Source: Nigrospora sphaerica (Eukaryota > Ascomycota > Sordariomycetes > Amphisphaeriales > Apiosporaceae). From it: 64,000 bases of DNA. Positions 1 to 13,843 of the stretch are shown in pieces. Within the stretch, counting starts at the first letter, position 1. Each line of letters opens with the position of its first letter. A program made the position numbers and the translations under genes. The stretch spans positions 2,666,001 through 2,730,000 of the forward strand of contig JAGVVL010000015.1 of NCBI GenBank assembly GCA_018287875.1, given 5' to 3'. Below the pieces are notes generated by a model. The model saw only the letters and a list, made by a program, of their open reading frames with translations, had not been told where the DNA came from and did not search any database.

Positions 1-1
1 G

Positions 2-1736
2 CCTACATCGCCCGACGGCGCCTCCGATTCGCCTGTGGTCGGTGCCGTGAGTGAATACCTCGCCGGCTGGAACGTGCTCGGCAACCAGCACCCCAACGAG
101 ACCCCGGCCGACCGTCTGCGCCGCGAGGCCCGCGAGGCCGACGATAAGTACAAGGCCGGCGTGCAGAAGCTCGACGAGATGCGCTGCGATTTGGAGGAGT
201 CCATTTTCGTCCATCTTAAATTTCTCGAGAGATGTGAGCTGGACAGGTTGAAGGCCATCAAGACGGTTGTGCTGGACTTTTCCGGCACCATCGGCAACGT
301 TATCCCCAGTCTGCAGTCGACCGTCGATCGCATGGTGCTGTACCAAGAAACGGTCCAGCCCATGGGCGATCTTCGTTACCTCTTGGAGAACTACCGGACG
401 GGTAGCTACGCGCCCAAGGTCATCACGTACGAGAACTACTACAACCGCGTCGATGAGCAGACCTTCGGCATCGACCTCGAGGCCCGCGCCAGGGCCGACA
501 AGAAGCGCGTGCCTCTGATCATCACCATGCTCCTGACCTACCTTGACAACCACTACCCTGATCTCGAAGGCGACGAGGCCAGGAGGGGCGTATGGCTGGT
601 CGATGTACCGCTGGCGCAGAGCCACAAACTACGGGCCAAGATCAATAACGGCAAGCCCTTCACCCAGGAGGACATTGCTGAATTCGACGTCCCCACTGTC
701 GCTAATGTCTTCAAGCTCTACCTGCTGGAATTACCGGGTAAGCGCATGCGGATCCTGTGAGCCACGAAACCACCTGCTGACTCGCGATTCAGATTCTCTT
801 GTCTCTTCCCATGTTTACGAAATCGTACGAACGATATACTCGACGCCGGCCGCCGATACGTCAGACGCCGGCCGCGTGAGTGTCCTGCAGCAGACGCTGT
901 CGCAACTGCGCCTGACAAACATCGCCACTCTGGATGCCTGCATGAACCACTTTACCCGCTTGATCGACCTGACGTCGGCCGATGAGCAATTCATCCAGAC
1001 ACTGGCGACATCGCTGGCGCCCTGCATCTTGCGACCGCGCACGCAGTCATCAATGACCATGGAGGAGAAGCACGCGTACCGCCTGGTCCGCGACCTGTTT
1101 GCCCACAAAGATGCTATCTTTTCGGCGCTAAAGCGCATGTCGTCGCTGTCGTCGTCCGGCTCAGTAACGTCCAACCGGCCCCGTGCTATTAGCACCGACG
1201 AGAGCAACCGCAGGGCGCATATGGAGGAGCGGCAGCGCGCGCTGCTCGAGAAGGCAGGCGCCGGCGGCAGTGCCCGCGGCCGCGCCACGAGCCCTGCGCC
1301 GGGTCCGCGCGGCCACAGGCGCGACCGGAGCGTCGGCGGGCCCGAGACGCGGTTCCCCATCGCGAGCCCGACGTCAACGGTGGACCGGCACCGCTCCAGC
1401 CTCGGCGGCCCTTTGAAGCGGGCGAGTCTCGAGGTGCCCGATGTTGACGGCAAAGCACCGGCGCCCGAGGTCAACGGCACCAACGGCGAGGTCAAGGCGA
1501 CGGATGGCGACGAGACGTCGTCGATCGCCTCGTCGGAGAAGCGCCTCAGCGGCGAGAAGAGGGACAGCGTGGAGAAGCGCAACAGCCTGAACCGCAGCAG
1601 CGCGCGGTTTGAGCGCGGGCGCAGGGTGACTGCCGGCAGTCTAACCGAGTCGACGGTGAGCGAGGAAGAGAAGGACGGCCCGGCGGCGGCTTCCAAGCCG
1701 GGCGTCACTCTTGTGGACGCCCCTATGGACGATTAG
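2..1736 (+). CDS. F-BAR/RhoGAP protein (Rgd2-like), 5' truncated
   Basis: Partial gene running in from the left edge. Exons are <2..737 and 793..1736; the 55 bp intron (GTAAGC...TTCAG) restores the conserved join LELP/DSLVSSH. The 559 visible residues start inside the second half of an F-BAR/FCH region (about 25-140, with LEESIFVHLKFLERCELDR), followed by a RhoGAP domain from FGIDLE at about 155 to ILRPR at about 322. A basic, Ser-rich, probably disordered tail closes the protein. The order F-BAR then RhoGAP, with EGDEARRGVWLVDVP, recalls fungal Rgd2-type GAPs, which act on Cdc42/Rho GTPases at polarised membrane; a DEP domain may lie upstream, outside the window. Oddity: the GIFRxSG motif carrying the catalytic arginine reads GVWLVDV here, with Leu at the Arg position. 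Family assignment is good; the exact orthologue and GTPase partner are inferred. Confidence 0.85.
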
Positions 1737-2737
1737 GGATACGTCCAAGAGGCGTCCCCGGTCATCGAGGAGGCTCAGTATACGCTGATCCAGAACCTCA
1801 CGCGGTAACGAGATAATGCCTGCGCGCAGTGGGTCGTGTCGGGCGGCCGGCGGAGGGCGGGAGGATTCGCACGGGGGACGGCAAGCCGGCACACCGCGTT
1901 TTATGTCTTTTTCTTCTTCGTAACCTCTTTTGGGGGGAGTCCTAATAGGGGGCACACGTCGCCCGGCCTCCCGGGACCGGGCCCCGCGTGCCGCCGCAGC
2001 TACTTTCTATATTCTACCTATACGAGACGCTCGGGGTAGAGTAAAAGGGGGCAGGCGGGCAGGCAGGCGGGTACCCGAGAGGGGAGAGGGGGGGAGCGGC
2101 TGGCAGACCCCCGGTTGGTACAACGCAGGAGGAGGGAGAGGAAGAAGAGGGGGGAAGCGACGAGACCAAGGGCCCCTTTGTATGTACAAGACTTGTGTAT
2201 GGCTTTACGAGGAACGGTACACTATTACTTGGGGTATGCGGGCGAGGTGGTATCCGGCATGGCACGATCGGTTCTCGCTTACCGGAAAAGCAAATGTAGC
2301 GAGGACTACAATACGTTTTCCGATATCTGTTTGAATTGCTTTCGTGGTCAATCGAGGCCCAATGCTGATGCGTCGAGCGCTGCCATTTGTATTAATTCCT
2401 CTTCTACGCTGGGTGCCGCTGAGCCCCCCCCCCCGGTGGGTATATAGCCAGCTCATTAGGGGCCATAACCACCTAATACATTTTTTGCCATGTGGTGATC
2501 GGAAAAAGCCCAACCAGCGGGTGAGATTTTGGGAGCTTGACGGCCCCTCGCCTACCGGAGGCCTTGCAGTCTGGCCCCTCCCAACGTATGAATCTCGGTA
2601 CTCGTACAACAGAACAAACGGAAAACGCCAGACAACTTCCACTTTGGGATGCTCATCACCACGTCCCAGTTCTTTCCCACCCACGATATTACCTGTCGGG
2701 CCCGTTGGTGATCTGAGATGCGCCTCTCGGTAAGGGA
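1737..2737. other. Convergent 3' spacer, RhoGAP / ies1
   Basis: About 1 kb between two converging stop codons. It holds G- and C-rich purine/pyrimidine tracts (for example around 2040-2160) and a run of C at about 2426-2436. Open frames here show no family features or good codon context. It is best read as the two 3' untranslated regions; nothing else is seen. Confidence 0.6.
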
Positions 2738-4833
2738 CTACTCGGCTTCCGAATCGTCCGAGTCGTCATCCAAACCGAGCAAAGTCTTGTCCACGTCGTC
2801 GAGCTCTTCGTCATCGTCTTTGCCCTCGTCGCCGCCGGCGGCAGCGCTGCCGGCAAGACCGAGGAGTTCCTTGTCCATTTCGTCCAGGTCATCAGCATCC
2901 TCCATGGTCAAGTCGCCGTTGGCGTTTCCATTCGCCCGTGACTTGCCCCGGCTCACCACTTCGCCGTCGCCGTTTACCTCGGGTGTGTCGTCAGTTGCCA
3001 CACGTCGCTTCTTGATGGGCCGCACAACGCCTCGAACCGCCATGTCAGGGTCATCCCATCGATTAAGGCGCCGACCTGCACGCCGGATAGCAGCCGAGTA
3101 GGTTGCAAACTCCTCGCCAAAGTCGTCATCCTCGCTGATGAGCTGGCAGAGACCGCCAAAACCTCGGCCCCGGAAAGCCAACGACTTTTCCCCGGGATAG
3201 CGAATGTCTTCTTCGTCACTATCCACGAAGGGATCCGGCATCGCTTCCAGTCGCTGTATGGCGCGGATGATACTGCCCTCCTGTCGTCGCGCCTTGCGGG
3301 ACTTGTGATGCTGCTTCCGCAGCCCGCGGTCTATGATGTACTCAACGCGTCGGTTGCGGTTCTGCTCGACGGCCAGCTGGTGGGCGGTAGGCGGTCGTGG
3401 TTTGCGGGGTGCCACACCATCGTAGGGCACCTGTGCAGCGGGAGACGAGGCGTCGAAAACCTGGTACTTCAAGGAGCCCGCGCCACGTTTCCCGGTACCA
3501 CCCGCAACCAGGCGTCCTAGGGCCCTCGGAGGCGGTGTGGACCGCGTGCTGTCCATGTCCGACTCGTGCTTGGAAGGCCGGATACGAGGCAGGATGGCAG
3601 CCGAAGGCATGTCTTCGCCAAGGAGGCGCGATTTGGCCGCCCCGCGTTTGGGGGGTTGGTGCTCCTGCACATACTGCTGATCGGCAGCAATGATCTTACT
3701 TCGGTGTTCCTGCTTCTCGAAGCCAAATTCGATCTCAGCCCCAGTGTCGTTGTTCTCCAGCTTCTCCTCCTCGGGCGTCATCTCGATGAGGCGTGGGATA
3801 CCTTGGTTCGACAAGTCATCGTCGTAGACCACACCGGCGCCAAACGGGTTCTCGTCACATCCTTCCTCCGTGAAATCCGACTCCAGATAGAACCACATGA
3901 GCCAAAGAAATGCATTGGCCCGCGACTTGCTGGTGCACGACGTCTTCATGATGAGGTCGTGAAACTCGCTGTCGGAAGGGAAGTGTAGCTCAGCAATCTG
4001 TTGGGCGCTCTGGCAGAGCAGGAAGATAAGGTTGACGGGGTTGGTTCTCGGAACGTCCTTCCCCTTGAACTCGCTGAGATCGTGCGGCTCTGGTCGGTCC
4101 TCGGCCGCCCCCTTCAGGATGGACTTCAATCGCGGGGCATCCTGCAGCTGCTTGTAGGCCGAGGCGTCTTGATAGGCTTGGAGGGATGGGATTGAGTGGT
4201 ACGTCCGGAGCTGGGCTCGCATTTCGGGGAAGACTACAGGCCGTGCGGGTCAGTCAGGCAGGTCGACGGTAGGGAAACAGCAGGCTGGAAGTGGTGTCAC
4301 TTACAGTTCAGCGTCGTGTTCATGCGGCCCACGTTGACGAGCAGACAGACCATAGCCATGCTTTTGGCGGCTTCCCGATCACTAAGCAGCTTGTCGCGCA
4401 GGACTTTGCTGGTCTTGCTGCTCCTGGCCATGGCGTCAATGTAAAGATCGGCGAAGGTCTGCATCTCGTTCTGATTGGCATCGTAGCTGTTGGTGAAGAC
4501 CTTTTTCTCGTTGTCAAAGACAGCGCGCAGAAAGTCGTACTGGATGTCTTCGCGCCAGAGCGGCTCGCCGTCTTCCTTTTTGAGGTGTCTGATCTTGCCG
4601 ATGGTGGGCGCTGATGTACCGCCGGCGGCAGAGGCGGCGTTGCCCTGCGACTTACGCGGCCTGGCGGCCTTGCCGTGGCGCGCTGCTGGTGTGCCCGTGT
4701 CTACCATGCTCGAGTCGGCGATGCCCGTGTTGTCGCTATCGTACGCGTTCCTCGACACTTCGGGGCGACGCGGGCTAGAGGCACGCGACGACGCAGCACT
4801 GTGGTCGCCGCCATTGCCCTCGCTGGCTCCCAT
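2738..4833 (-). CDS. IES1: INO80 complex subunit Ies1
   Basis: Two exons, 4833..4305 and 4233..2738, encode 674 residues; the 71 bp intron has GTAAGT/TAG ends and joins NTTLN to FFPEMRAQL. The protein matches Ies1, a fungal-specific subunit of the INO80 ATP-dependent nucleosome remodeller in the nucleus (yeast Ies1 is about 690 residues). Visible marks are a Ser/basic disordered N-terminus, the conserved block with PLWREDIQYDFLRAVF and NVGRMNTTLN, the signature TNPVNLIFLLCQSAQQIAEL and NAFLWLMWFYLESDFTEEGC, then a basic middle. The very acidic C-terminus carries two copies of a DK(E/T)LLGL motif. The start MGASEGN was chosen because it begins typical disordered fungal sequence, but the frame stays open about 210 codons further upstream. 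Identity is confident; the N-terminal limit is less so. Confidence 0.87.
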
Positions 4834-6799
4834 GATGGCCAGCGCCCGAGGCGGCGAGTGGGCGGATGGGCTTCTGAAGGGGCGGATTGGGTTGCGTGGC
4901 CGATGTGTGTTCCGGTCACTGGAGGAATCAATGTCGGATGAGGATGGCGGTGGATTAGACGGGCTGAGCAACGCAGCTGCCGGGGGTTCGGTCAATGCGC
5001 ACCGCACCAAGCACGGGAAGCGGACAGGTCGAGCCGTATCGTGATCGAGGGAGTATGGATTGATAACGGTGGGAAATGATATGTGGCGGCACGTTGGATG
5101 CTTGCCGAGCAGAAAAACACGGACGCAGGTAGGGCGAGCTCGGCGAGATTGGTTGGCTAAGAGGGAGGGAGGAAAAACAAGACACTTGCCCGCCAGACGC
5201 CGCCAATTCCTGCTGCACCTTCCTTCCTGTCGCCCGTCGCGATTGCATCTTCGGTCTGAGCTCTGCGCGCCTTCCCGCCATGTACTAATAGTATACACAC
5301 CTAACATCGTCCGGTGCGCACACCAACTCTCAACTTGCCTTATGCATGTACTTACATGATACATACATAGTGAAGAGGACAAGGACGGTATGTACGTGCA
5401 CAATCTTGTACCGCCCGCAACCCCTGGGTGCCTCTCCTCAACAATGGCACAAGCACTGCGACTCACGATGGACCTCTCGCACTATTCACATGGACCTTTT
5501 ATCAACCCCTACCAGTGCCACGTAGGCCAAACAGAAACGGGGAACCCGCTGCGATGTTTTAGAAAGTCGCCATAACCTGCAAGAATAATTGAATCCCCCA
5601 AAGCACCCTTGACACCTAGGTAGCCAGCCAGCTGGAAGCCACCGCCTTTCTTGGTTACAGCCTCGCGCGCCTCTCGCCAACGAGCAGAGGTACGGAGGAA
5701 TGCCACTAACGGAAACACGACCACATAAGTTACAGTTGTCCACCTCACACATATCACGCTGCATCACCTAAAGTCACTATGGAAGAGCAAAGTGTCGTGT
5801 TTGCAGGAAGCAATCGTTTTTTTATTGAGGAATTCTCAGTCCATTGATGGATTCCTTTTCCGGTCCACCACAGCTTGAGAACCGAAAGGGCCGATAAACA
5901 TCTCGGCGAATATCTGCGAAAGGCCTGAGCCATCCGGCCCGAGCAGATGGGAACTCTAGCCTGTTCCATATGCCCTCGTATCGAACGAGCAGGACCCCAG
6001 TCCCCGACCTGCCTAATCATCATAGATCTTTTGCAACTGCGAAAAGAACCTAGGAGGTCCGGATCCATATCCCTGCTCAACCGAGACGCCTGTTTTGTTG
6101 GTGGGTGAAGTGACCATTATCACGACCACCGCCGGAATTACCACCTGAGCCCCCTATCGACCTCTCCTGCCGTGGCGTTGCTCGCGTGTGAGCCTGCCGG
6201 CCAGAGAAACCGAGAAATCCACTTTTGTCTATGAAGATGCCATTCGCGCAAAATCAACTGCCAAGCAGCAGAGCATAACCCCATTCTGTGAGAATGTCAA
6301 GGACGATCTCTGTTGTGATGCCTCCTCAGAAGGCAAAGGTCGTAAATGCGTTCGTGTGACTCGTCACTCAGTCCCATCTGCCACAAAGGTGGGACTGATC
6401 CGAGTCTGGGTGAAGGAACGCCTTCGACCTTCAAAAGTCCTCTGCAGCTGCTCGCAAGTCCCCCGCGACGGGAACTTCTATTGGGTATCATAATTGCTGC
6501 GCAGCCGAAACAAAGACAAATGCCGTCTATCATGTGCCAGAGTCCTGTGCCGGAGAACTCGACCCTGCCAATCCTCGGCGGGACTAAAAAATCAAGTCCG
6601 CCAGGAGAAGGGAGTATGCCTCGCAGATTTTGGTGTGGAGAAGATGCCAATGGAAGAAAAAACAAAGAAAGAAGATGCAACGCGAGACGAAAAACGCAAA
6701 GTTGGTGCCGCGAACATATGTCGAACGCCCTAGTCGGCCGCGGTGGCAGATCCTCGCGGAGCGAGAGGACCCTAGTTGGGCGCCGTTCAGTGGAGTAAT
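4834..6799. other. Spacer: ies1 promoter and ded1 3' region
   Basis: Nearly 2 kb between the ies1 start and the ded1 stop, both genes reading leftwards. The first few hundred bases should be the ies1 leader and promoter; the part near 6300-6799 the ded1 3' UTR. ORFs of up to 170 codons here show no conserved motif. A short palindromic CACCTAGGTAG word lies near 5616. I see no other feature. Confidence 0.55.
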
Positions 6800-8936
<2,137 letters not shown>

Positions 8937-10119
8937 GTTGGGTGTTGATTGGGGGGATGGTCGATCGAGTGTGGAAATGTGTAGGTTTGGGAGGAAACTT
9001 GTCGTGGCCAGCCGATTAAATATCTCCAGCAAGAACGACGGGGGGGGGGCGCTCCAACTGAGAAAGGGACTGTGGGCAGGTGGGACGAAAAAGTGGTTTT
9101 GCGTTTGCGACGATCCCGGTGGGGGGGAAAGGTCGCAGAACGAAGACGGGCTTTGCGTCAATAAACGAGTGAATGTGCACTCGGGGTAGGACGAAGCAGG
9201 TATTAGGGATGGACTTGGTGTGTGACTCGTGGGCAGCGCTGATAGGGCTGCTCGGAATCGCACGTCTAGGAAGTCTTCAAGATCCTCTGAAAGAAAGAAA
9301 AAACGAGATTTGTTTTCTGTTTTTCAAAGGAAGGAGAAGACAAGAGACCAAACGCAAATGCAACTTGCGAAAAACTTCTCTCTCGTCCGGGGGGAGAAGA
9401 GAAAAGAAAAAAAAGAGGTTGTGATGGGGGATGCGTGTTGTGGGAGGGATGGAAAGGTGGATGGGATGGGGGGGGGTGTAGGGGGGAGGGTGAGCCTTTT
9501 GGATGTTTTGAGGGCGAGAGGCAAGTCCAGCTGGGAAAATTTTAGGTACCAGGAAAAAAATTGTTAGTGCCCTCCAGGTCGGACGGGATGGGCTGGGATA
9601 GGCGATAGCGCGCGCGCCTTCAAACGAAAGTGTGCTTGCATGCGTCAGGTCAGGTTGCCCAGACACTGCGCGCCAGTCAGTGCCAGTCTCTGCCCACGCA
9701 ACCTCCTCATCCATCCCATACACAGTACCTAAGAAGCCTAACGGGATCGCGGGGATGTCCTTTTGGCAGGCAAACGTCCAGACTAGGTACATGTCTTTTG
9801 GCACTATCCCAGAGAGCGAAGTCATTTTGCCATAGGGCCCGAGTATTGCAGGCGCAACACGCTGACTTTTCCCATACCCATCTTCTTCCCTGCTAGTAGA
9901 CCTGTCTCGCACGTAATTGTTTTGTACTTATGCCAGGAACCAAGCAAGTTATTTGGCAACTGTTGAGCAACTGTTTACTTGCCTTTATCCCTGGCAGTCA
10001 GTAAAAGAGATACCTATCTATCCGCACCTCCCAAGTTGAGGATATACCGTAACGGCAGGATGCACATAATGTACTTGGCTCACCCGCACCAAGCCCCCAG
10101 CCAACAACAGCCTCTCCCA
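8937..10119. other. ded1 leader and promoter region
   Basis: On the ded1 sense strand this region is rich in C/T, including long pyrimidine stretches at 9280-9480, as is common for leaders of highly expressed fungal genes. A 211-codon minus-strand ORF at 9277-9912 has low-complexity, leader-like composition and no recognisable domain. Transcription start and any leader intron cannot be placed by eye. Confidence 0.45.
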
Positions 10120-10892
10120 GGACAGAAGAAATGGCTCACCAGATTATAAACCATCGCACTGATGGTGAGCCAGTTCTTCGGTTCCCTTTGCCAGGCGGGC
10201 GAGCAGGTTTCTCTGTGGTGTATACATAGATACGTTACATACATACGTAGGTATCGAATCAGCCTGCCTATTCCGTCCGTTGCTTGCGGGAACGCATCCA
10301 AGCCCATCCCACTCTTGTTATCACAATCGTACTCTTTTGCCCAGGTCATCATCAGGCAGACTTTGCCATACGGCAATACGTAGGACGGCGGACAACCTGA
10401 GAGCCTGACGTACATACGTATATGTACACACATCTACGTAGCCCCCTCGCTGTCGGGCATCTGTCTACGTCCTCCCCAACAGAGCTGTTGTCTATCTATC
10501 TCGCTGGGTTTTTGGACGACAGACACTCGGGCGCCTCGAATCGGACTGGGGGTCTTCGGGGGTCCAATGCAACTTGGCTCTGCGTCAGGGCAGACTTGTT
10601 CCAGGCCTGTGGATAGATGTACCCTGTGGTTTGCTGGGCTGAGTGGGGTACTAGCCTCTTTCTCCAGAAGCTTGCAGTAGTTCCGTGGCAGGTTAAAAAA
10701 TTCTTTACTCCTGAGTCGTTCCCAACGGCCGGTGGTGGCGATGGCGCACGAACCATCAGACCACAGCGCCGCACACCCTGGCCTGCCCGCCCCTACCACG
10801 TACGGGAGTCGAGAGTCGAGCAGAGGGGGAAGACAAGAAGAACTGGCTCACCACTACACTGAGTATAGTGTAGTGAGCCATTTACTTTGTCC
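10120..10892. mobile_element. Candidate MITE-like nested inverted-repeat element
   Basis: Four copies of a TGGCTCAC box are arranged symmetrically. The outer pair is GGACAGAAGAAATGGCTCAC (10120-10139) and its inverse at 10873-10892, matching at 17 of 20 bases. The inner pair, GAAGAACTGGCTCACCA, is inverted at 10163-10179 and direct at 10837-10853, matching at 17 of 17. The flanks read CTCTCCCA on the left and CTCTCCTC on the right, which may be a decayed 8 bp target duplication. The 650 bp core holds no credible transposase frame. The layout suggests a non-autonomous DNA transposon, but copies elsewhere in the genome are needed to confirm it. Confidence 0.4.
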
Positions 10893-13108
10893 CTCTCCTC
10901 GCCAAGACGGTGAACCAAAACAAAAAAAAAAAACGCCCCAACTAGGACATTCTGGCGTGGCAGGCGCCTGATGGCAGAAGGCTGCCCGTGGTACATATAG
11001 CCCCAGAGTATCCTGGTGAAAGTCTTTGTACCTATGGCCATTTTCTGCTGCCTGGCGCGGGCGTGGCTCTAGTAGAGCTGCTGGGACATTTATTTTGCAC
11101 CGGGGAGCATCTGCCTTGTTGCCTAGCTAAAATACCTAGGTACTAGACAACCTAAGGTACCTCGGGTACTCCGTATTGACATCCAACATGTGTAGCCACG
11201 CTCGCGACGAGATATCTCTCCAGGCCGCCTGCGTTGCTTCGTAGCGCCGGTTACGTACGCTAGTGAGGCTATGTATCTACACAAGTACATAGCCTCGCAA
11301 TGTGTGGCCACGACTGGGGCACCCTGAAAAATTCCCGGTGACTCGACTTCGCACGCGGTCGCAGACAGCAACGCCCCTCTTCAGGGTCTATCTGCATTTT
11401 GTCTTTGCCATTCGACAAGGGCTTCTTCGTATGATCCTGTCGATGCATGCCATGCTAGCCACGGAATGTCAGCAGCTGGAAGCATCGATATAACCCGCCC
11501 TCCCAACTGATGACGTAGGCGCAAAGCATGTGCCTGTCTCGCCACTCCACGAGCCAGGCTGCCTGTCCCAAGCCAAACTAACAACTGGAGGCCAAGGCTC
11601 GTACAATAGCCGCTCTGCCGTGGACGATATAATCTGTCCCCGGGGCGATACCGACAATCTGGTAGAAGGGCGGAATCTCTGGTACCTTGAGTATTCGGTC
11701 GTCATCGTCGCCGGTGCACAGTGTAGGCTCAGATGTCGGCGCCGTAAATGCCGTCATGTGATGATCCGGGCTTGGTTTGTTTTGCCACCCATACACTTGC
11801 TGTCCGTATTCCACGAGCTTCTGTGTGTGTTTTTGGGGGGGTTCCATGTTGGATTGTATGGAGCATATTTGAAAGCAGCCTGAGAGCCCAACCAGCTCGC
11901 AAACATCGAAATCGAGTTTGCCACCCCCCAAGTCAGTCAGTCATCTTGACTACTTATTTGCATGCTTGTTTCTCACCCCCAGCGGTCCGACTTTGTGAAG
12001 AGAGAGGGCAAAAGAGGCGGATGAGATACTTGCCCAGGAGGCGATAGGTGCCTACCTCTTACGCAACCTTTGCACGTTTGGTGAGCAACGAGGAAAGGTA
12101 TGTGCATGCATCCGGCCTTGGCCACTCTTGACCCCGTCTCTTCCTCCAGAAACGTCAGGGCGGCAAGGCCCTCCCTCAGGCTTTCAGGAGGTACCTACAT
12201 ACATGCTGTCAGGGTGTCTCGGAGAGGCCCACTGAGAGGGCCGGCCCAATGGGAAGGCTGCCAGCATCATCGATGCCTGCCACTTGGGCGAGCTGGGCTG
12301 GAGCCGGGGAACTGACGAACTTGTTGGCGTGGGTTCACCGCCCCAGCACTGTTACCAAAGCTCGCCATCTGAGCCTAGTAGCTGTTTTGGGCAGACGATC
12401 ATGGACGTGCATGGGCCGGTAAGGGACTACAAAGTACGCGAAACGTATCCGTGGGCACACCGCTGTAGTAATGTAACGCATCGACGGCTAAGCATCAGCC
12501 CACCTGGTATGCAGCCATATCGCTAATAAGTCTCTACCAATGGGTGAAAACTGCTGCCCGGCCAGCAAGGCGTCGATTCTCCGTCCGGATGCTGACCCGC
12601 TATCATCTGACTCCTATAGCAGAGGCTCTGCCGCGACGTCACGTACATCCGATGCCGACTTATACTATGGATCCATCCACTGGCAAGCCAAGTATTACTC
12701 AGGGTCGAGGACGGCCACTCTTCGGATGCGTGCATTGAAACGAGAGGACTACGAGTCAAACGCGAATGCTCTTGGCACAGCCCACCACGGCCTACTAGAT
12801 GCATTCATATTTATCATCGCTAGTCCCTGGTTTCGAGCATCTTGTGGGGGGTCACATATGGTGGCATCGCGTCTTCCGACGATGAAGCTCCGGACGCTGT
12901 TCGGGTTGCCCAGAACCCCTCTTAACGCGCGTCGTGTACTTTGTGATCCAGGAGATCCTCGCCGCGGGCTCTCGGAGCTGCATGTTGACCATTCATGAGC
13001 GCATCACATTCGGGGATAGCCCTCATGGTCTGGAGCATCTAAGTAATGTACACGGCTGTCGAAACCCCGTCCTCCTGCCACTGCTTGTCCCGGCACCAGA
13101 CTTCGTCA
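10893..13108. other. Intergenic region without recognised gene
   Basis: About 2.2 kb between the inverted-repeat element and the pre1 stop. It contains palindromic words such as ATACCTAGGTACT (11132) and CCTAAGGTAC (11151). Small ORFs (all under 160 codons) lack domains, family starts or credible splice frames. I see no RNA gene. Confidence 0.5.
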
Positions 13109-13843
13109 CTAAGCGCTCTTCACGATTTTGTCGTCGTTGAACTCGATGGGGACTATGCCGTCCTTGGTCACGGCCTTGACAGTCATGCCCTTGAAATCAA
13201 TGGGCATTCGTCGCTTGAGCTCGTCGGTGCACAGCTCAAGCAGCTTGATGCCCTGTCCCAGGCTGATATCAGGGCTGTGGTGCTTGTCGAGAATGGAGAG
13301 GCAGTAGTACTGGGCGTAGCCGTGGGCGGCGTAGGGCACGGGCGCTAGGGATGCGAGGTAGTCGAGCCAGAACAGGCTGGGCTTGTGGGTGATGGGGTCA
13401 ACGCCGCCCAGAAGCAGGTTGACGTTGTAAGGCTTCCGTGAGCGCAGACTCGTGGCCAGCTCGCCACGGACGTAGTTGGCTAGCGCTGTAGGGGACAGGT
13501 CGGTCTCGTTTCGCATCGAGTAGAGCTGAGCGTTGGCTTGGATGTACTCGGAGAACTGGACTGCAGGGTCATGAGGGGTCAGCGACGTGGCAACGGAAAG
13601 CAGACGGGCATCGAGCACGCACCTGTGTCTCCAGCCTCGCCGGAAAATGCCACCAGAGTGTGCTTGTTGAGCTGTCTCGTCTTGTCGTCGGCGGCCTTGA
13701 TGATGGTGGGTCCTCGCATGGCAGCTTTGGAGGCCGCAATCAAGGTAAAGTCCTTGCCGGTGATTCCCAGCAACACCTCCCTGCGGAGCTTGGTGTTAGC
13801 ATTGACGGGGTCACGCAAGCACGCAGAGCCCGCCTACCTACAT
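13109..13843 (-). CDS. PRE1: 20S proteasome subunit beta4 (Pre1)
   Basis: Three coding exons, 13843..13842, 13780..13623 and 13560..13109, encode 203 residues (yeast Pre1 has 198). Pre1 is a non-catalytic beta subunit of the 20S core particle. The mature frame begins MEVLLGITGKDF, the standard start of this subunit. It includes ASKAAMRGPTIIKA, LNKHTLVAFSGEAGDT, IQANAQLYSMRNE, NVNLLLGGVDP, the helix around PYAAHGYAQYYCLSILDKH and the tail DDKIVKSA. The start codon is split: exon 1 contributes only AT, intron 1 is 61 bp (GTAGGT...GCAG) and exon 2 supplies G. No unspliced ATG gives this N-terminus, since the genomic ATG is followed at once by TAG. Intron 2 (GTGCGT...GCAG, 62 bp) joins GEAGDT to VQFSEY. 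It is divergent from rrp9. Confidence 0.93.

Noticed and set aside
815..1708. 297-codon minus-strand ORF opposite the RhoGAP gene
   Set aside because: Antisense of the Ser/Arg-rich tail; the plus strand carries the conserved RhoGAP frame.
9277..9912. 211-codon minus-strand ORF upstream of ded1
   Set aside because: Pyrimidine-rich leader composition, no domain, and no splice frame into ded1 was evident.
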